64,000 nt of DNA from Novosphingobium sediminis (GCF_007991615.1 NZ_BJYR01000019.1:1-64000), one strand, 5' to 3'; counted from the first letter of the stretch, positions 43,419 to 52,522 are shown. The notes: generated by a model from the letters alone, not told the origin. Numbers and translations are program-made.

Positions 43419-44556
43419 CGGGTGGTGCTGGCCGGAACAGCGGTTCGCCCAGAAGGAAGCCGATGATGTTGGGCCGCCCGAGATTGTCGAGCATCGCCTC
43501 GATAATCAGCAGGATCGGCACCGAGAGCAGCGCGCCGGGCACGCCCCAGATCCACGAGAAATAGCTGATCGCGACAAGGATCGAGACCGGGCTCACCGTC
43601 AACCGCGCGCCGAGGATGGCGGGCGTCACGAAGTTCGCCTCAATGGCGTGGAGGCTGAGGAAGGCAAGCATCGGGACAATGCCCACCGCCACCGAACTCG
43701 CGGTGCCGAGGCCGACAAGCCCGAGCAGCGCCATCATCGCGAGCGGGCCGAGGTAGGGCAGGAAGTTGAACACAAAGGCCAGGCCGCCCCACATGATCGG
43801 CGCGCTGAGGCCGAAAGCGTATGCCCCTGCCGCGACGATCAGGCCGACACCGAGATTGATCAGCGCGACGGTGAGAAGGTAGCCCGCCACGCGGTCCTGC
43901 ACATCGCGCATCACGCGGGCGATCCGCACCGATGCGTTGACGCTTTCGCCATCCCGCGCAAGCCGGCGGCGCACGCGCAGCCGCGTCTCGATCATGAAGA
44001 AGGTCATCAGCATGGTGACCAGCGTTTCGAGCACGAGGCCCGGCGTCGCGAAGGCGACCTGCTCGATCACCGAGGGGCTGGCGAGCACGACCTCGCGCGG
44101 GCTGTGGCCCATCAGGCGGGCAAGCTGGCGGTTGAAATCGTTGATCCAGGCAAGATTGCCACGCAGCTCCGCAAAGCGGCGGCTGACCACGGTCAGCATG
44201 TCCGGAACCTGATCGACCATCGCGAAGGCAGGCTGCAGGATCAGCGCCAGCGCGAGCACGATGACCCCGGCCATCGTCAGCATCGCCATCAGCGCGGCGA
44301 GCATGTCCGGCAGGCCGAGCCGGCACAGCCGGTCCGCCATCGGCGCGAGGATGATCGTGATGACCACCGCCGTGACGGGCGGAAGGAAGACCACCGCGCC
44401 GATCGAAAGCACAAATGGCAGGGCAAGGAACAGCCCGGCCATCAACAGCAGCACGATCGCCGATTGCAGCCGCGCGCGGGTATCGCCTGCCCATTCGTCA
44501 TGCAGACGCGGCAGCGCAGGGCTGGCTTCCAGTTCGGGATCGGGCATGTCGGCCAT
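43408..44556 (-). CDS. AI-2E family (PerM-type) transporter
   Basis: A 382-residue membrane protein with two early TM helices (I-V-L-L-L-M-A-G-L-F-L-A-L), a helical cytoplasmic or periplasmic middle (V-S-R-R-F-A-E-L-R), and a C-terminal bundle. That bundle includes I-M-W-G-G-L-A-F-V-F-N-F-L-P-Y-L-G-P, the family hallmark. Members export autoinducer-2 or act as Na+(Li+)/H+ antiporters, so the role is open. Confidence 0.88.
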   Translation of the reverse strand: MADMPDPELEASPALPRLHDEWAGDTRARLQSAIVLLLMAGLFLALPFVLSIGAVVFLPPVTAVVITIILAPMADRLCRLGLPDMLAALMAMLTMAGVIVLALALILQPAFAMVDQVPDMLTVVSRRFAELRGNLAWINDFNRQLARLMGHSPREVVLASPSVIEQVAFATPGLVLETLVTMLMTFFMIETRLRVRRRLARDGESVNASVRIARVMRDVQDRVAGYLLTVALINLGVGLIVAAGAYAFGLSAPIMWGGLAFVFNFLPYLGPLAMMALLGLVGLGTASSVAVGIVPMLAFLSLHAIEANFVTPAILGARLTVSPVSILVAISYFSWIWGVPGALLSVPILLIIEAMLDNLGRPNIIGFLLGEPLFRPAPPVNR

Positions 44557-44626
44557 GTGTTCGCTTTCTGGACCCCGCGTGTGGCCGGATCAAGGCGGGG
44601 GCAGAGCGTTAACGGTGAGGTGTTTG

Positions 44627-44741
44627 CGAAACGCGCGAAAGAGCGCGTTTCGAAGGCGGCACCAGCCCGCTCCCCCACCCGGCCACCCATTCAGGGTACT
44701 CTCGTGGGTGGCCGGGTGGGGGAGCGGGCTGGTGCCGCCTT
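44627..44741. repeat. R4 repeat, copies C and D: 37-bp perfect inverted repeat
   Basis: Copy C has hairpin CGAAACGCGC/GCGCGTTTCG (44627-44636 with 44643-44652, hexaloop GAAAGA) and core AAGGCGGCACCAGCCCGCTC... (44653-44700). Copy D is its reverse (44705-44741). 44653-44689 and 44705-44741 are perfectly complementary over 37 bp with a 15-nt loop. It fills the gap between the GNAT-like gene's stop and the AI-2E gene's start and can act as a terminator. Confidence 0.9.
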
Positions 44742-44758
44742 CCGGACCGTCAGGTTCG

Positions 44759-45931
44759 CTAGAGTCCCTTGCCGTAGATCACGTATTCCTTGTTGACCTT
44801 GCTATCGATGGCATCGGCGATGGCGACCATCCCCTGATTGTCATCGAGGATCCAGCCGATCTCGCCGCGGCTCGCGCCGTAGTCCGCCACCGAATTGCGA
44901 CGGATGTACTCGATCATCATGAAGGCCAGCTGACTGGCGAGGCGCGAGGCCTGCAGCCGCTTGCGCACGCCCATCAGCGGCACGCGCATGGTGCGCACGC
45001 GCGGCTTCCTCAGCCACAGCAGCAGCTTGGCCCAATTGAACGGGAACAGCGAACCGCCCATCGGCTTGAGCACTTCGTTGAGGTCCGGCAGCGTCATCAT
45101 GAAGGCCACCGGCTCGCCGTCGTACTCGGCGATCATGATGAGATCCTCGCGCACGATCGGTTTGAACTTCTTGCCGGCGTAGGCGATCTCGGTGTCGGTG
45201 AAGGGCACGAAGCCCCAGTTGTCCGACCAGGCATCGTTGAGGATGTCGAGGATCAGCTTGGCCTCGGCATCGAACTTGCTCTTGTCCACGCCGCGGATGC
45301 GGATGCGCGGGTTCTTCTCGCCCGAAGAAACGATGCGCTGGATGAGCGGGGGGAACTCCTTGCTGATGTCGAGCTCGTAGGTGAGCAGCGACTTGGCCGG
45401 GGTGTAGCCCATCGCCTCGATATAGGCGGGGTAGCGCTTGCTCTGATGGCCCATCATCACCGTCGGCGGTTGTTCGAAGCCGCGCACCAGCTGGCCCGGT
45501 TCCTCCCAGATCGACATCGAGATGGGGGCGAGCACGCGGGTCATGCCCTTCTCGCGCAGCCAGTCCTCGGCGCGGGCGATCAGCGCTTTGGCAACGGCTT
45601 CATCCTCAGCCTCAAGCAGGCCCCAGTTGCCAGTGCCGGGGCCCATGCCCTGCACCGGATCCATCGCGACGGCGAGATGATCGATATGTGCCGAAATCCG
45701 CCCGACGATCCGCCCGCCGCGCCGGGCGAGGAACAGCTGCACGTCGGCATGTTCGAAGAAGGGGTTCTTGCCGGGGGTGACAAGCTCGACCGCTTCCATC
45801 CGCAGCGGCGGCACCCAGGCGGGATCGCTGGCGTTGATGCGGTAGGCAAGGTCCACAAAGGCAGTGCGGTCGGCCTTGCCGGAAACCGGGGTGATGACTA
45901 CTTCGCCGCTATTGTCTGGGGTTCCGGCCAC
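44759..45931 (-). CDS. GNAT-superfamily protein (large YghO-like type)
   Basis: A 390-residue protein, longer than a usual GNAT. A first domain has P-P-L-R-M-E-A-V-E-L and R-I-V-G-R-I-S-A-H-I-D; the second half carries a further GNAT-like fold (I-A-E-Y-D-G-E-P-V-A-F-M-M). The N-terminal F-V-D-L-A-Y-R-I-N-A-S-D-P-A-W-V-P is typical of proteins annotated as N-acetyltransferase or dATP pyrophosphohydrolase-like. Substrate unknown. It is divergent from the desaturase gene. Confidence 0.7.
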   Translation of the reverse strand: MAGTPDNSGEVVITPVSGKADRTAFVDLAYRINASDPAWVPPLRMEAVELVTPGKNPFFEHADVQLFLARRGGRIVGRISAHIDHLAVAMDPVQGMGPGTGNWGLLEAEDEAVAKALIARAEDWLREKGMTRVLAPISMSIWEEPGQLVRGFEQPPTVMMGHQSKRYPAYIEAMGYTPAKSLLTYELDISKEFPPLIQRIVSSGEKNPRIRIRGVDKSKFDAEAKLILDILNDAWSDNWGFVPFTDTEIAYAGKKFKPIVREDLIMIAEYDGEPVAFMMTLPDLNEVLKPMGGSLFPFNWAKLLLWLRKPRVRTMRVPLMGVRKRLQASRLASQLAFMMIEYIRRNSVADYGASRGEIGWILDDNQGMVAIADAIDSKVNKEYVIYGKGL

Positions 45932-46065
45932 GATATTGCCTTTGTTTGGAAGTATTCGGAAAAAATGCAGGGCTTGCCTGCGTTGGCCCGGACCGGATTG
46001 TCAAGCCGGACGCGGCGCAAAGGGTCTCTGGACAAGCAGTCTCGGGTCAATCAGGAAACAATCGC

Positions 46066-47169
46066 ATGCTCGCCTCTCCCTCGTTCGAACCGGCTTCGCA
46101 GCCGCTGGCCTCTGCGCCCGGCGATGCAGCGAGCCTTGCGCGCACGCCGGATGACAAGGCGATGCTGCGCGCAGCTGTGGAACTGACGCGCGATCTGGGC
46201 GAGGCCAAGGCAGCGATCTTCTGGCCGGACATGCTGGCTTCGGCGCTGATCGGCTATGCCGCGCTGGCAGGCGCAATCCTTTCGGCCAACATGGGGATCG
46301 CGATTGCGTGCGGCGTCCTCTCCGCGCTCGCGTTCTACCGTGCGCTGCTGTTCATCCACGAGCTTTCGCATATCCACCGCACGGCGCTGCCGGGCTTCCG
46401 CTTCGTGTGGAACGTGCTCGTCGGCATCCCGATGCTCACGCCCTCGTTCATGTATGAAGGCGTGCATCCGCTGCACCACGCGCGCACGCGCTATGGCACG
46501 GCGGAAGATCCTGAATACCTGCCGCTGGCGCTGATGAAGCCGTGGTCGCTGCCGGTGTTCCTGCTCACGGCCATCCTGCTGCCGGTTGCGCTGCTGGTGC
46601 GTTCGGCGGTGCTGACCCCGCTGGGCGTCATTATCCCGCCGCTGCGCCGCCTTGTGTGGGCACGGGCTTCGGCGCTCGCGATCAACCCTGCCTTCCGCCG
46701 CCGCCCGCCCGAGGGTGACTTCGCGCGCATGGTGTTCTGGCAGGAACTGGGCGCGAGCCTCTGGGCATGGTTCCTTATCGGCTGGTCGGCCACGCATGGC
46801 TGGCGCCCGCTCCTCATCGGCATCGGCGTGATCGCGCTTGGCGCGGTGCTCAATCAGGCGCGCACGCTCGTTGCCCACCTGTGGGAGAACGAAGGCGAGA
46901 CGATGACGGTGACGGGGCAATATCTCGATTCGGTCAACGTGCCCCCGCCGGGCTGGCTGACGGTGCTGTGGGCGCCGGTCGGTCTGCGCTACCACGCGCT
47001 GCACCACCTGCTGCCGAGCGTGCCCTATCACGCGCTGGGCGAAGCGCACCGGAGGCTGACTGCCGAGCTCGGGACGGGTTCGACTTATGTGAAGTCGAGC
47101 TATGCCGGGCTGTTCCCGCTGCTTGGCCGACTAGTGCGCAGCACGATGGGACAGCGTTCGGGGGTTTAG
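46066..47169 (+). CDS. Fatty acid desaturase
   Basis: A 367-residue membrane diiron desaturase. Three histidine boxes: H-E-L-S-H (about 105), H-P-L-H-H (about 135) and H-A-L-H-H (about 308), with four hydrophobic segments. AGGA lies 9 bases upstream of ATG 46066. The spacing resembles acyl-lipid and sphingolipid-type desaturases; the position of the introduced bond cannot be told. Its TAG overlaps the TauE stop in a TTAG. Confidence 0.9.
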   Translation: MLASPSFEPASQPLASAPGDAASLARTPDDKAMLRAAVELTRDLGEAKAAIFWPDMLASALIGYAALAGAILSANMGIAIACGVLSALAFYRALLFIHELSHIHRTALPGFRFVWNVLVGIPMLTPSFMYEGVHPLHHARTRYGTAEDPEYLPLALMKPWSLPVFLLTAILLPVALLVRSAVLTPLGVIIPPLRRLVWARASALAINPAFRRRPPEGDFARMVFWQELGASLWAWFLIGWSATHGWRPLLIGIGVIALGAVLNQARTLVAHLWENEGETMTVTGQYLDSVNVPPPGWLTVLWAPVGLRYHALHHLLPSVPYHALGEAHRRLTAELGTGSTYVKSSYAGLFPLLGRLVRSTMGQRSGV

Positions 47170-47942
47170 CGCCCCAGCGCGACGTATACGCCGACCGCGA
47201 TCACGAGAGCGGCGAAGGCTTTTTCGACCACGCCGCGTTGCGACGCGAGCGCTGCGGTGCCCTTGATGCCGAGCGCCGCGCCCGCCGCGCCGCCAACGGC
47301 GAGCACGGCCACCAGCGGCCAATCGACATAGCCCGACAGCGCGTAGGACGTTGCGGTCGTGGCGCCCAAGGCTGCGACGATCACCAGCGATGTGCCTGAG
47401 GCAAACCGCATCGGCATGGCGGTTGCGGCGATCAGGCCGGGTACGATCAGGAAGCCGCCGCCGATCCCGAAGAACCCGGCGAGCAGGCCCGTGCCGAGGC
47501 CGATCGGAATCAGTCGCGGCAACAATTGGCCCGCGCTGGCGGCGGTGAGGCGCACATCCGCGCGTTCCTCGCTGCGGCGCGGGCGCAGCATGGCGAGGCC
47601 GACGACGATCATCAGCAGGCCGAACAGCATGAGCAGGCGCTTGCCATCGAGCGCCTTGCCCAGTTCGGCTCCCAGCGCAGCGCCGAGGACGCCAGCAAGC
47701 GCGAAGACCCCGGCGCAGCGCCACTTCACGGTTCCGGCGCGGGCATGGCCGGCAAGGCCGACCAATGCATTGAGCGTAACGGCGACTGCGCTTGTCCCCA
47801 CGGCGGCATGGGCCGAGGACACGCCAACCGCGTAGACCAGCAGCGGCGTCATCAGGATCGAGCCCCCGGCGCCGAGGCCGGCAAGGATCAAACCGATCGC
47901 CGCGCCCGAGCCCAATGCTGCGAGGATCATCGCAAGTGGCAT
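47166..47942 (-). CDS. TauE/SafE-family sulfite exporter
   Basis: A 258-residue membrane protein with about eight TM helices in two repeats: G-L-I-L-A-G-L-G-A-G-G-S-I-L-M-T-P-L-L and G-L-L-A-G-F-F-G-I-G-G-G-F-L-I-V-P. The G-x-G-G-G-x-x-x-x-P pattern is the family signature. With the rhodanese and the ETHE1-like hydrolase nearby it probably exports sulfite made from persulfide oxidation. It follows the rhodanese gene by 4 bp. Confidence 0.9.
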   Translation of the reverse strand: MPLAMILAALGSGAAIGLILAGLGAGGSILMTPLLVYAVGVSSAHAAVGTSAVAVTLNALVGLAGHARAGTVKWRCAGVFALAGVLGAALGAELGKALDGKRLLMLFGLLMIVVGLAMLRPRRSEERADVRLTAASAGQLLPRLIPIGLGTGLLAGFFGIGGGFLIVPGLIAATAMPMRFASGTSLVIVAALGATTATSYALSGYVDWPLVAVLAVGGAAGAALGIKGTAALASQRGVVEKAFAALVIAVGVYVALGR

Positions 47943-47946
47943 GGGA

Positions 47947-48471
47947 TCAGGCCGCCGATTTCCGGTTCTGTGCCCGGTTCCACGGCATTGCGGCAAGCAT
48001 CTTGGCCATGCCGCACCACCCGGTGGTACCGGCAAACATCAGGCCCGCACCCACGAAGGCAGACAGGCCGGGGAAGGCGGGCCGGAACAGCACGCCGAGC
48101 ACCACGCCGAGCACCACCAGCGCACCCGCGATGATTTGGACCTGCCGCATGATCTCCATCGGCGCCTTGCGGTTCTCCGCGACCGGCAGGCCCGCGGCGC
48201 GCCAGGCTTCGAGCCCGCCTTCGAGGAGATAGGCCGGGCAATCGCTGGCCGCAGCGAGTCGGCTGGCATTGGCCGTCGTCCGCATGCCGCTGCGGCAATG
48301 GTAGACGGCGGCCGGCGCATCGCCGACACGCCCGATGGTCTCGATGGGACGGTTCTCCGAACCGGGAATGCGCGCGCGGTCAAACTCGTCCGGCGAGCGG
48401 ATGTCGATCAGACGGGCCCCTTTGGCCATCAGCTGGCGGGCTTCGGTGGGGGTGATCACAGGCAGGGACAT
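47947..48471 (-). CDS. Rhodanese domain fused to YgaP-type membrane helices
   Basis: A 174-residue protein. The rhodanese domain (1-100) has the active loop C-R-S-G-M-R-T (Cys59) and L-I-D-I-R-S-P-D-E-F. Two TM helices (about 108-150, ending in a G-W-C-G-M-A-K segment) follow, as in E. coli YgaP. It transfers sulfane sulfur. ATG 48471 has AGGGA upstream. It belongs with TauE and the BigR-like regulator. Confidence 0.9.
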   Translation of the reverse strand: MSLPVITPTEARQLMAKGARLIDIRSPDEFDRARIPGSENRPIETIGRVGDAPAAVYHCRSGMRTTANASRLAAASDCPAYLLEGGLEAWRAAGLPVAENRKAPMEIMRQVQIIAGALVVLGVVLGVLFRPAFPGLSAFVGAGLMFAGTTGWCGMAKMLAAMPWNRAQNRKSAA

Positions 48472-48475
48472 GACT

Positions 48476-48688
48476 TCAATCCTCTGAGCGATGGAGTGGG
48501 GTGCAATAGAGTTGGTAAAGTGTGGCGACCAGCGCCTCGATCCGCGCATCGGCGATCCGGTAGCGCAGCACCTGCGCGTCGCGCGTGAAGGCGACGAGGC
48601 CTTCCTCGCGCAGGCGGGCAAGGTGCTGCGAGAGCGCCGACTGCGAGAGCCCGACGCGCTGCGCAATGTCGCCAACCTTCACCGTGAC
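48476..48688 (-). pseudogene. Truncated BigR-like ArsR regulator
   Basis: Only the C-terminal half of an ArsR-family winged-helix protein remains: K-V-G-D-I-A-Q-R-V-G-L-S-Q-S-A-L-S-Q-H-L then R-Y-R-I-A-D-A-R-I and L-Y-Q-L-Y-C. ArsR proteins are about 100 residues; about 35-45 N-terminal residues are missing. In frame, a TAG stop (48689-48691) lies directly upstream and the only start is GTG 48682. The terminal Cys matches the second sensing cysteine of BigR/YgaV; the first would lie in the lost part. The break falls where the divergent MBL gene begins. It is 4 bp from the rhodanese gene. Confidence 0.75.
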
Positions 48689-49526
48689 CTATCTAGTTGC
48701 CGATCCGGCCAGCGGCACGGCGGCGGTGATCGACCCGGTGCTCGATTTCGATCCGGCTTCGGCGCGGATCGGTTCGGGTTCAGTCGAAGCGGTGCTGTCT
48801 GCGGCTGAGGCGCGCGGCTGGCGGATCGAGGTGGTGCTCGAAACTCACGCACATGCCGATCACCTCAGCGGCGCGAAACTGATCGCCGCGCGCACTGGTG
48901 CGTGGATCGGCATCGGCGCGCAGATCACGCAAGTGCAGGCGACCTTTGCGCCGATGTTCGGCGCCGACGACGTGCTGCCGGCCGCAGGTGACTTCGACCG
49001 ACTGCTTTATGACGGCGAGCTGATCGCCCTTGGCGCGCTTGCGATCGAGGTGCTGCACACGCCCGGCCACACGCCCGCCTGCGCCAGCTACCGCATCGGC
49101 GATGCCGTCTTCGTCGGTGATACCCTGTTCATGCCCGATTACGGCACCGCCCGCGCCGATTTCCCTGGCGGCGATGCCCATGCGCTCTATCGCTCGATCC
49201 GGCGCCTGCTCTCGCTCCCGCCCGAGACGCGGCTGTTCCTGTGCCACGACTACAAGGCGCCGGGCCGCGATCACTGGGCGTGGGAAACCACCGTTGCCGA
49301 GCAGCGCGGCGCGAACATCCATGTGCACGACGGGATCGACGAAGCCGCGTTCGTCGCCGCGCGGCAGGCCCGCGATGCCACGCTGGCGCCGCCGCGCCTG
49401 CTGCTGCCATCGATCCAGGTGAACATCCGCGCCGGCCGCCTGCCGCCGGCCGATGCGCATGGGGTGCGCGCGCTGCGGCTGCCGCTGCGCGCGGGCGATG
49501 AGGTTGCGGCTACTCTTCTGTCCTGA
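48666..49526 (+). CDS. ETHE1/Blh-like MBL-fold persulfide dioxygenase (5' end probably lost)
   Basis: A 286-residue metallo-beta-lactamase-fold protein like ETHE1 and Agrobacterium Blh, which oxidise glutathione persulfide to sulfite. Metal ligands: H-A-H-A-D-H (61-66), His135 (H-T-P-G-H), Asp152 (V-G-D-T-L) and His194 (L-C-H-D-Y). The first residues M-S-P fuse straight into T-F-T-V-T-Y-L-V; family members normally have about ten more residues there. The ATG at 48666 has no ribosome binding site and overlaps the truncated ArsR gene. Expression is therefore doubtful. Its 3' end overlaps lptG by 17 bp. Confidence 0.8.
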   Translation: MSPTFTVTYLVADPASGTAAVIDPVLDFDPASARIGSGSVEAVLSAAEARGWRIEVVLETHAHADHLSGAKLIAARTGAWIGIGAQITQVQATFAPMFGADDVLPAAGDFDRLLYDGELIALGALAIEVLHTPGHTPACASYRIGDAVFVGDTLFMPDYGTARADFPGGDAHALYRSIRRLLSLPPETRLFLCHDYKAPGRDHWAWETTVAEQRGANIHVHDGIDEAAFVAARQARDATLAPPRLLLPSIQVNIRAGRLPPADAHGVRALRLPLRAGDEVAATLLS

Positions 49527-50610
49527 CGAGGACCGTCTCACCGATCAGCAGGAACAGGAAGAACGGCGCCCAGGCGGCAAGCAGCGGCGGGTAGCCCCCG
49601 AAGTTGCCCATCGCCAGCGCTGCGTTGTCGACCACGAAGTAGGCAAAGCCCAGCGCCATGCCGATCACCGCACGCACGAACAGCATGCCCGAGCGCGCGA
49701 GGCCGAAGGCGGCCACCGCGCCGAGCAGCGGCATCAGCAGTGCGGAGAGCGGGCCGGACAGCTTGTGCCACCATTTGCCCTCAAGCTCGCTGGTACGATA
49801 GCCTGCGCTGCGGATCGCCTCGATCGATTGCGAAAGCTGGCCGATCGATTCGCCGTCCGCATCAGCCTTGCGGATCACCACTTGCGCAGGATCGACGCTC
49901 TTGGCGAAGACCTGACCTGCGGCGTAGGTGAGCCGGCGCGCGCTCTGCACATCGAACCCGCCGGGCTTGCTGAAATGCCAGCCGGGCCGGGCAAGCGTCG
50001 CCTCGGGCGAGCGCACGATCTCGGTCACCATGCCCGCCGGATCGCGGCGATACCAGCTGACGTCGGTCATCCGCGTCTCTGCGCCCTGCCCGGATACGGC
50101 GCGCGCATACAGCAGGTTGCTGCCGTCCTGCAGCCAGACGTTGGACTTGACCGCACTGTCACGCGGGATCGCCTTGTAATCGACCGCCTGCCACGCCTTG
50201 AGCGTTGCCGAGGACCGCACGACCACGCGCTCGTTGAAAACGAACGTCACCAGCGAGGTCAGCGCCGCGACGAGAAACAGCGGCGCCAGCACCTGATGCG
50301 CTGAAAGGCCCGCCGACTTGAGCGCGATGACCTCGCTGTTCTGGTTGAGCGTCATCAGCGTGATAATCGTCGCAAGGAGCACCGAATAGGGCAGGAACCG
50401 GCTGATGAGCTGCGGCACCCGCAGGCCGACGTAGGTCAGCAGTTCGCCCTGGCCATTGCCCGGCGCGGCAAGGATACGGCCGCTTTCGCTGAGCAGATCG
50501 AGCATCTGCAGCACGAGCACGAGCATCAGCAGCACGGCGATGATCCGCACGGCAAACATGCGGCCGATGTAGAGCGTGATCGTGCGCGAGGGGAAGAATT
50601 CAAGCTGCAT
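49510..50610 (-). CDS. lptG: LPS export permease LptG
   Basis: A 366-residue inner-membrane subunit of the LptB2FG LPS transporter. The N-terminal TM pair (Y-I-G-R-M-F-A-V-R and V-L-L-M-L-V-L-V-L-Q) is followed by a periplasmic beta-jellyroll (about 100-270) and three C-terminal helices, with Y-F-V-V-D-N-A-A-L-A-M-G as the usual last segment. ATG 50610 overlaps the lptF stop (50600), giving an 11-bp coupled overlap; the longer frame to 50736 is not conserved. Confidence 0.93.
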   Translation of the reverse strand: MQLEFFPSRTITLYIGRMFAVRIIAVLLMLVLVLQMLDLLSESGRILAAPGNGQGELLTYVGLRVPQLISRFLPYSVLLATIITLMTLNQNSEVIALKSAGLSAHQVLAPLFLVAALTSLVTFVFNERVVVRSSATLKAWQAVDYKAIPRDSAVKSNVWLQDGSNLLYARAVSGQGAETRMTDVSWYRRDPAGMVTEIVRSPEATLARPGWHFSKPGGFDVQSARRLTYAAGQVFAKSVDPAQVVIRKADADGESIGQLSQSIEAIRSAGYRTSELEGKWWHKLSGPLSALLMPLLGAVAAFGLARSGMLFVRAVIGMALGFAYFVVDNAALAMGNFGGYPPLLAAWAPFFLFLLIGETVLVRTEE

Positions 50611-51832
50611 CGACCGCTCCCGACAAATCGATACGGCGCGGTTGGCGCTTGGCGAAAAGCTTGAGGACGGCACGCGAGATCTTGGCGAAGCCGGTTTCGA
50701 GCCCGCCGATCGGCTGGCCGCCGGGCACATAGGCAAGCCGCCAGTACATCGACACGATCAGCGCCGCGAACAGCGCGAATGGCCCCCACAGCGCCAGCGT
50801 CGGATCGATACGGCCGAGGCTGGAGACGTCCTGCCCGTATTCGTTGACCTTGTGATAGGCGACGACCATCACGATCGAGACAAACACACCAAGCGCCGAG
50901 CTCGACCGCTTTGGCGGGACGGCCAGCGCCACGGCAAGCAGCGGTAGCAGGAACATCATCGCAACTTCGACGAGGCGGTAGTTGAGGCTCGCGATGCTCT
51001 GGTAGCGGGCAGCCTGGCTGGCATCCTTGCTCCAGCCGATGCGCAGCAATTCGGGCAGGAAATACTCGCGATCACGCTCGCCGCGGCTGCGGAACTGCTC
51101 GATCTTGGGCAGATCAATCGGGAGATCGTGCGTTGCGAACGTGAGCACGCGCGGGGAGGTGATGCCGGGGCCATCCTGCACGATCTGGCCTTCGGAGAGG
51201 CGCAGGATCACCGTGTCGGGATTTTCCTTGTTGGCGAAGAACTGCCCCTCGCGCGCGGAAATGACGAGGACCTGCCCATCCTTGGCGGCGATCCGGGCGA
51301 AAATCCCGCGCAGGTCGCGCCCTTCATCGCGGCTGGCATCGACGCGCAGCGCGGTGCGGTCCTGCAGCGTGTTGAACTCGCCCACCTTGATCGAGGCGCC
51401 CAGCGCGCCTGAGCGCAGATCGAACTGGAGCTGCTCGTAGTAGTAGCGCGAGAGCGGCTGAAGGTAGCCGACGATCAGCAGATTGAGCGCCGCCAGCACC
51501 AGCGTGAAGAGATAGGGTACGCGCAGCAGCCGCGTGTAGGAGAGGCCCACCGCGCGCATCACGTCGAGTTCGGACGAAGTGGCGAGGCGGCGGAATGCCA
51601 GCAGAATGCCGAGCATGAGCCCGAGGGGGATCGCGAGGCTGGCGTATTCGGGGAGAAGGTTTGCCAGCATCTTGAACACGATGCTGACCGGCCCGCCTTC
51701 GGTCGCCACGAAGTCGAACAGCTTGAGCATCTTGTCGAGCACGAGCAGCGACGCCGCGATCACAAAAACCGCGCACATCGGCACGAATACGAGCCGGGCG
51801 ATGTATCGATCTGTGGCGGTAAGGAAAGGCAA
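50600..51832 (-). CDS. lptF: LPS export permease LptF
   Basis: The partner permease of LptG, 410 residues. T-D-R-Y-I-A-R and the TM segment after it, L-P-L-G-L-M-L-G-I-L-L-A-F-R-R-L (coupling helix region), S-E-L-D-V-M-R-A-V-G-L-S, a periplasmic jellyroll, and the C-terminal helix bundle identify it. The C-terminus is longer than usual and basic. lptF-lptG form the usual pair. Confidence 0.93.
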   Translation of the reverse strand: MPFLTATDRYIARLVFVPMCAVFVIAASLLVLDKMLKLFDFVATEGGPVSIVFKMLANLLPEYASLAIPLGLMLGILLAFRRLATSSELDVMRAVGLSYTRLLRVPYLFTLVLAALNLLIVGYLQPLSRYYYEQLQFDLRSGALGASIKVGEFNTLQDRTALRVDASRDEGRDLRGIFARIAAKDGQVLVISAREGQFFANKENPDTVILRLSEGQIVQDGPGITSPRVLTFATHDLPIDLPKIEQFRSRGERDREYFLPELLRIGWSKDASQAARYQSIASLNYRLVEVAMMFLLPLLAVALAVPPKRSSSALGVFVSIVMVVAYHKVNEYGQDVSSLGRIDPTLALWGPFALFAALIVSMYWRLAYVPGGQPIGGLETGFAKISRAVLKLFAKRQPRRIDLSGAVDAA

Positions 51833-51956
51833 GGGCTGTGCGGCTCGCTGGACCGGATGAACGGCATTCGGTTAGCCCGGTTCAGGGGCCGGCGGAAGGC
51901 GAAAATGCTGTGGCCTGCGAGCGCCCTGTCGATGCCAGGGGGCGCTCAGGCGCGAA

Positions 51957-52385
51957 TCACGCCTTCTCGAGCGTGCACTGCAGCGGGTGCTGGTTCTGCC
52001 GGGCGAAATCCATCACCTGATTCACCTTGGTCTCGGCGATCTCGTAGGGGAAGATTCCGCAGACGCCGACACCCTTCTGGTGAACATGGAGCATGACCCG
52101 CGTCGCCTGCTCCAGATCCATGTTGAAGAAGCGCTTGAGGACCATCACGACGAATTCCATCGGCGTGTAATCGTCGTTCAGCATCAGCACCTTGAACATG
52201 CTGGGCTTCTTGGGCCGCGTACGCGTCTTGGTGGCGATGCCGATCTGGTCGTCGCCGCCGCCATTGTCACCGTTTCCGGGGCCCTTGGGCTCATCATCGC
52301 CCGCACGCACGGGCACACGCACCGCAAATGTGGCACCGCAGTCGGCAGGGCCCTTGGGGGCTCCGGGGATGGCTGTCATGGTCAT
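51957..52385 (-). CDS. clpS: ATP-dependent Clp protease adapter ClpS
   Basis: The N-end rule adapter delivering substrates to ClpAP. About 142 residues: a long disordered N-terminus (Gly/Asp/Lys-rich, about 1-55) then the core [17 protein letters not shown] and H-x-x-G pocket residues (H-V-H-Q-K-G). ATG 52385 is chosen; 52406 and 52379 are also possible. No clpA is adjacent. Confidence 0.95.
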   Translation of the reverse strand: MTMTAIPGAPKGPADCGATFAVRVPVRAGDDEPKGPGNGDNGGGDDQIGIATKTRTRPKKPSMFKVLMLNDDYTPMEFVVMVLKRFFNMDLEQATRVMLHVHQKGVGVCGIFPYEIAETKVNQVMDFARQNQHPLQCTLEKA

Positions 52386-52490
52386 GGCGTAAGGGGAATA
52401 TCGCATTGCGCGTCGCTGCGTACAAGAGGCGGGTAAACACTTGGCCTCAAAGTCCAGCGTCAGGGCCGCATTTCCGCGCTGAAAACGACA

Positions 52491-52522
52491 ACGGGCCGGA
52501 AGGGAAATCCCGTCCGGCCCGC
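52491..52522 (-). terminator. Terminator of the phasin gene
   Basis: On the minus strand, stem GCGGGCCGGACGGG/CCCTTCCGGCCCGT around ATTT with one mismatch, followed by GTCGTTTT. It begins about 50 bp past the phasin stop. Confidence 0.6.
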
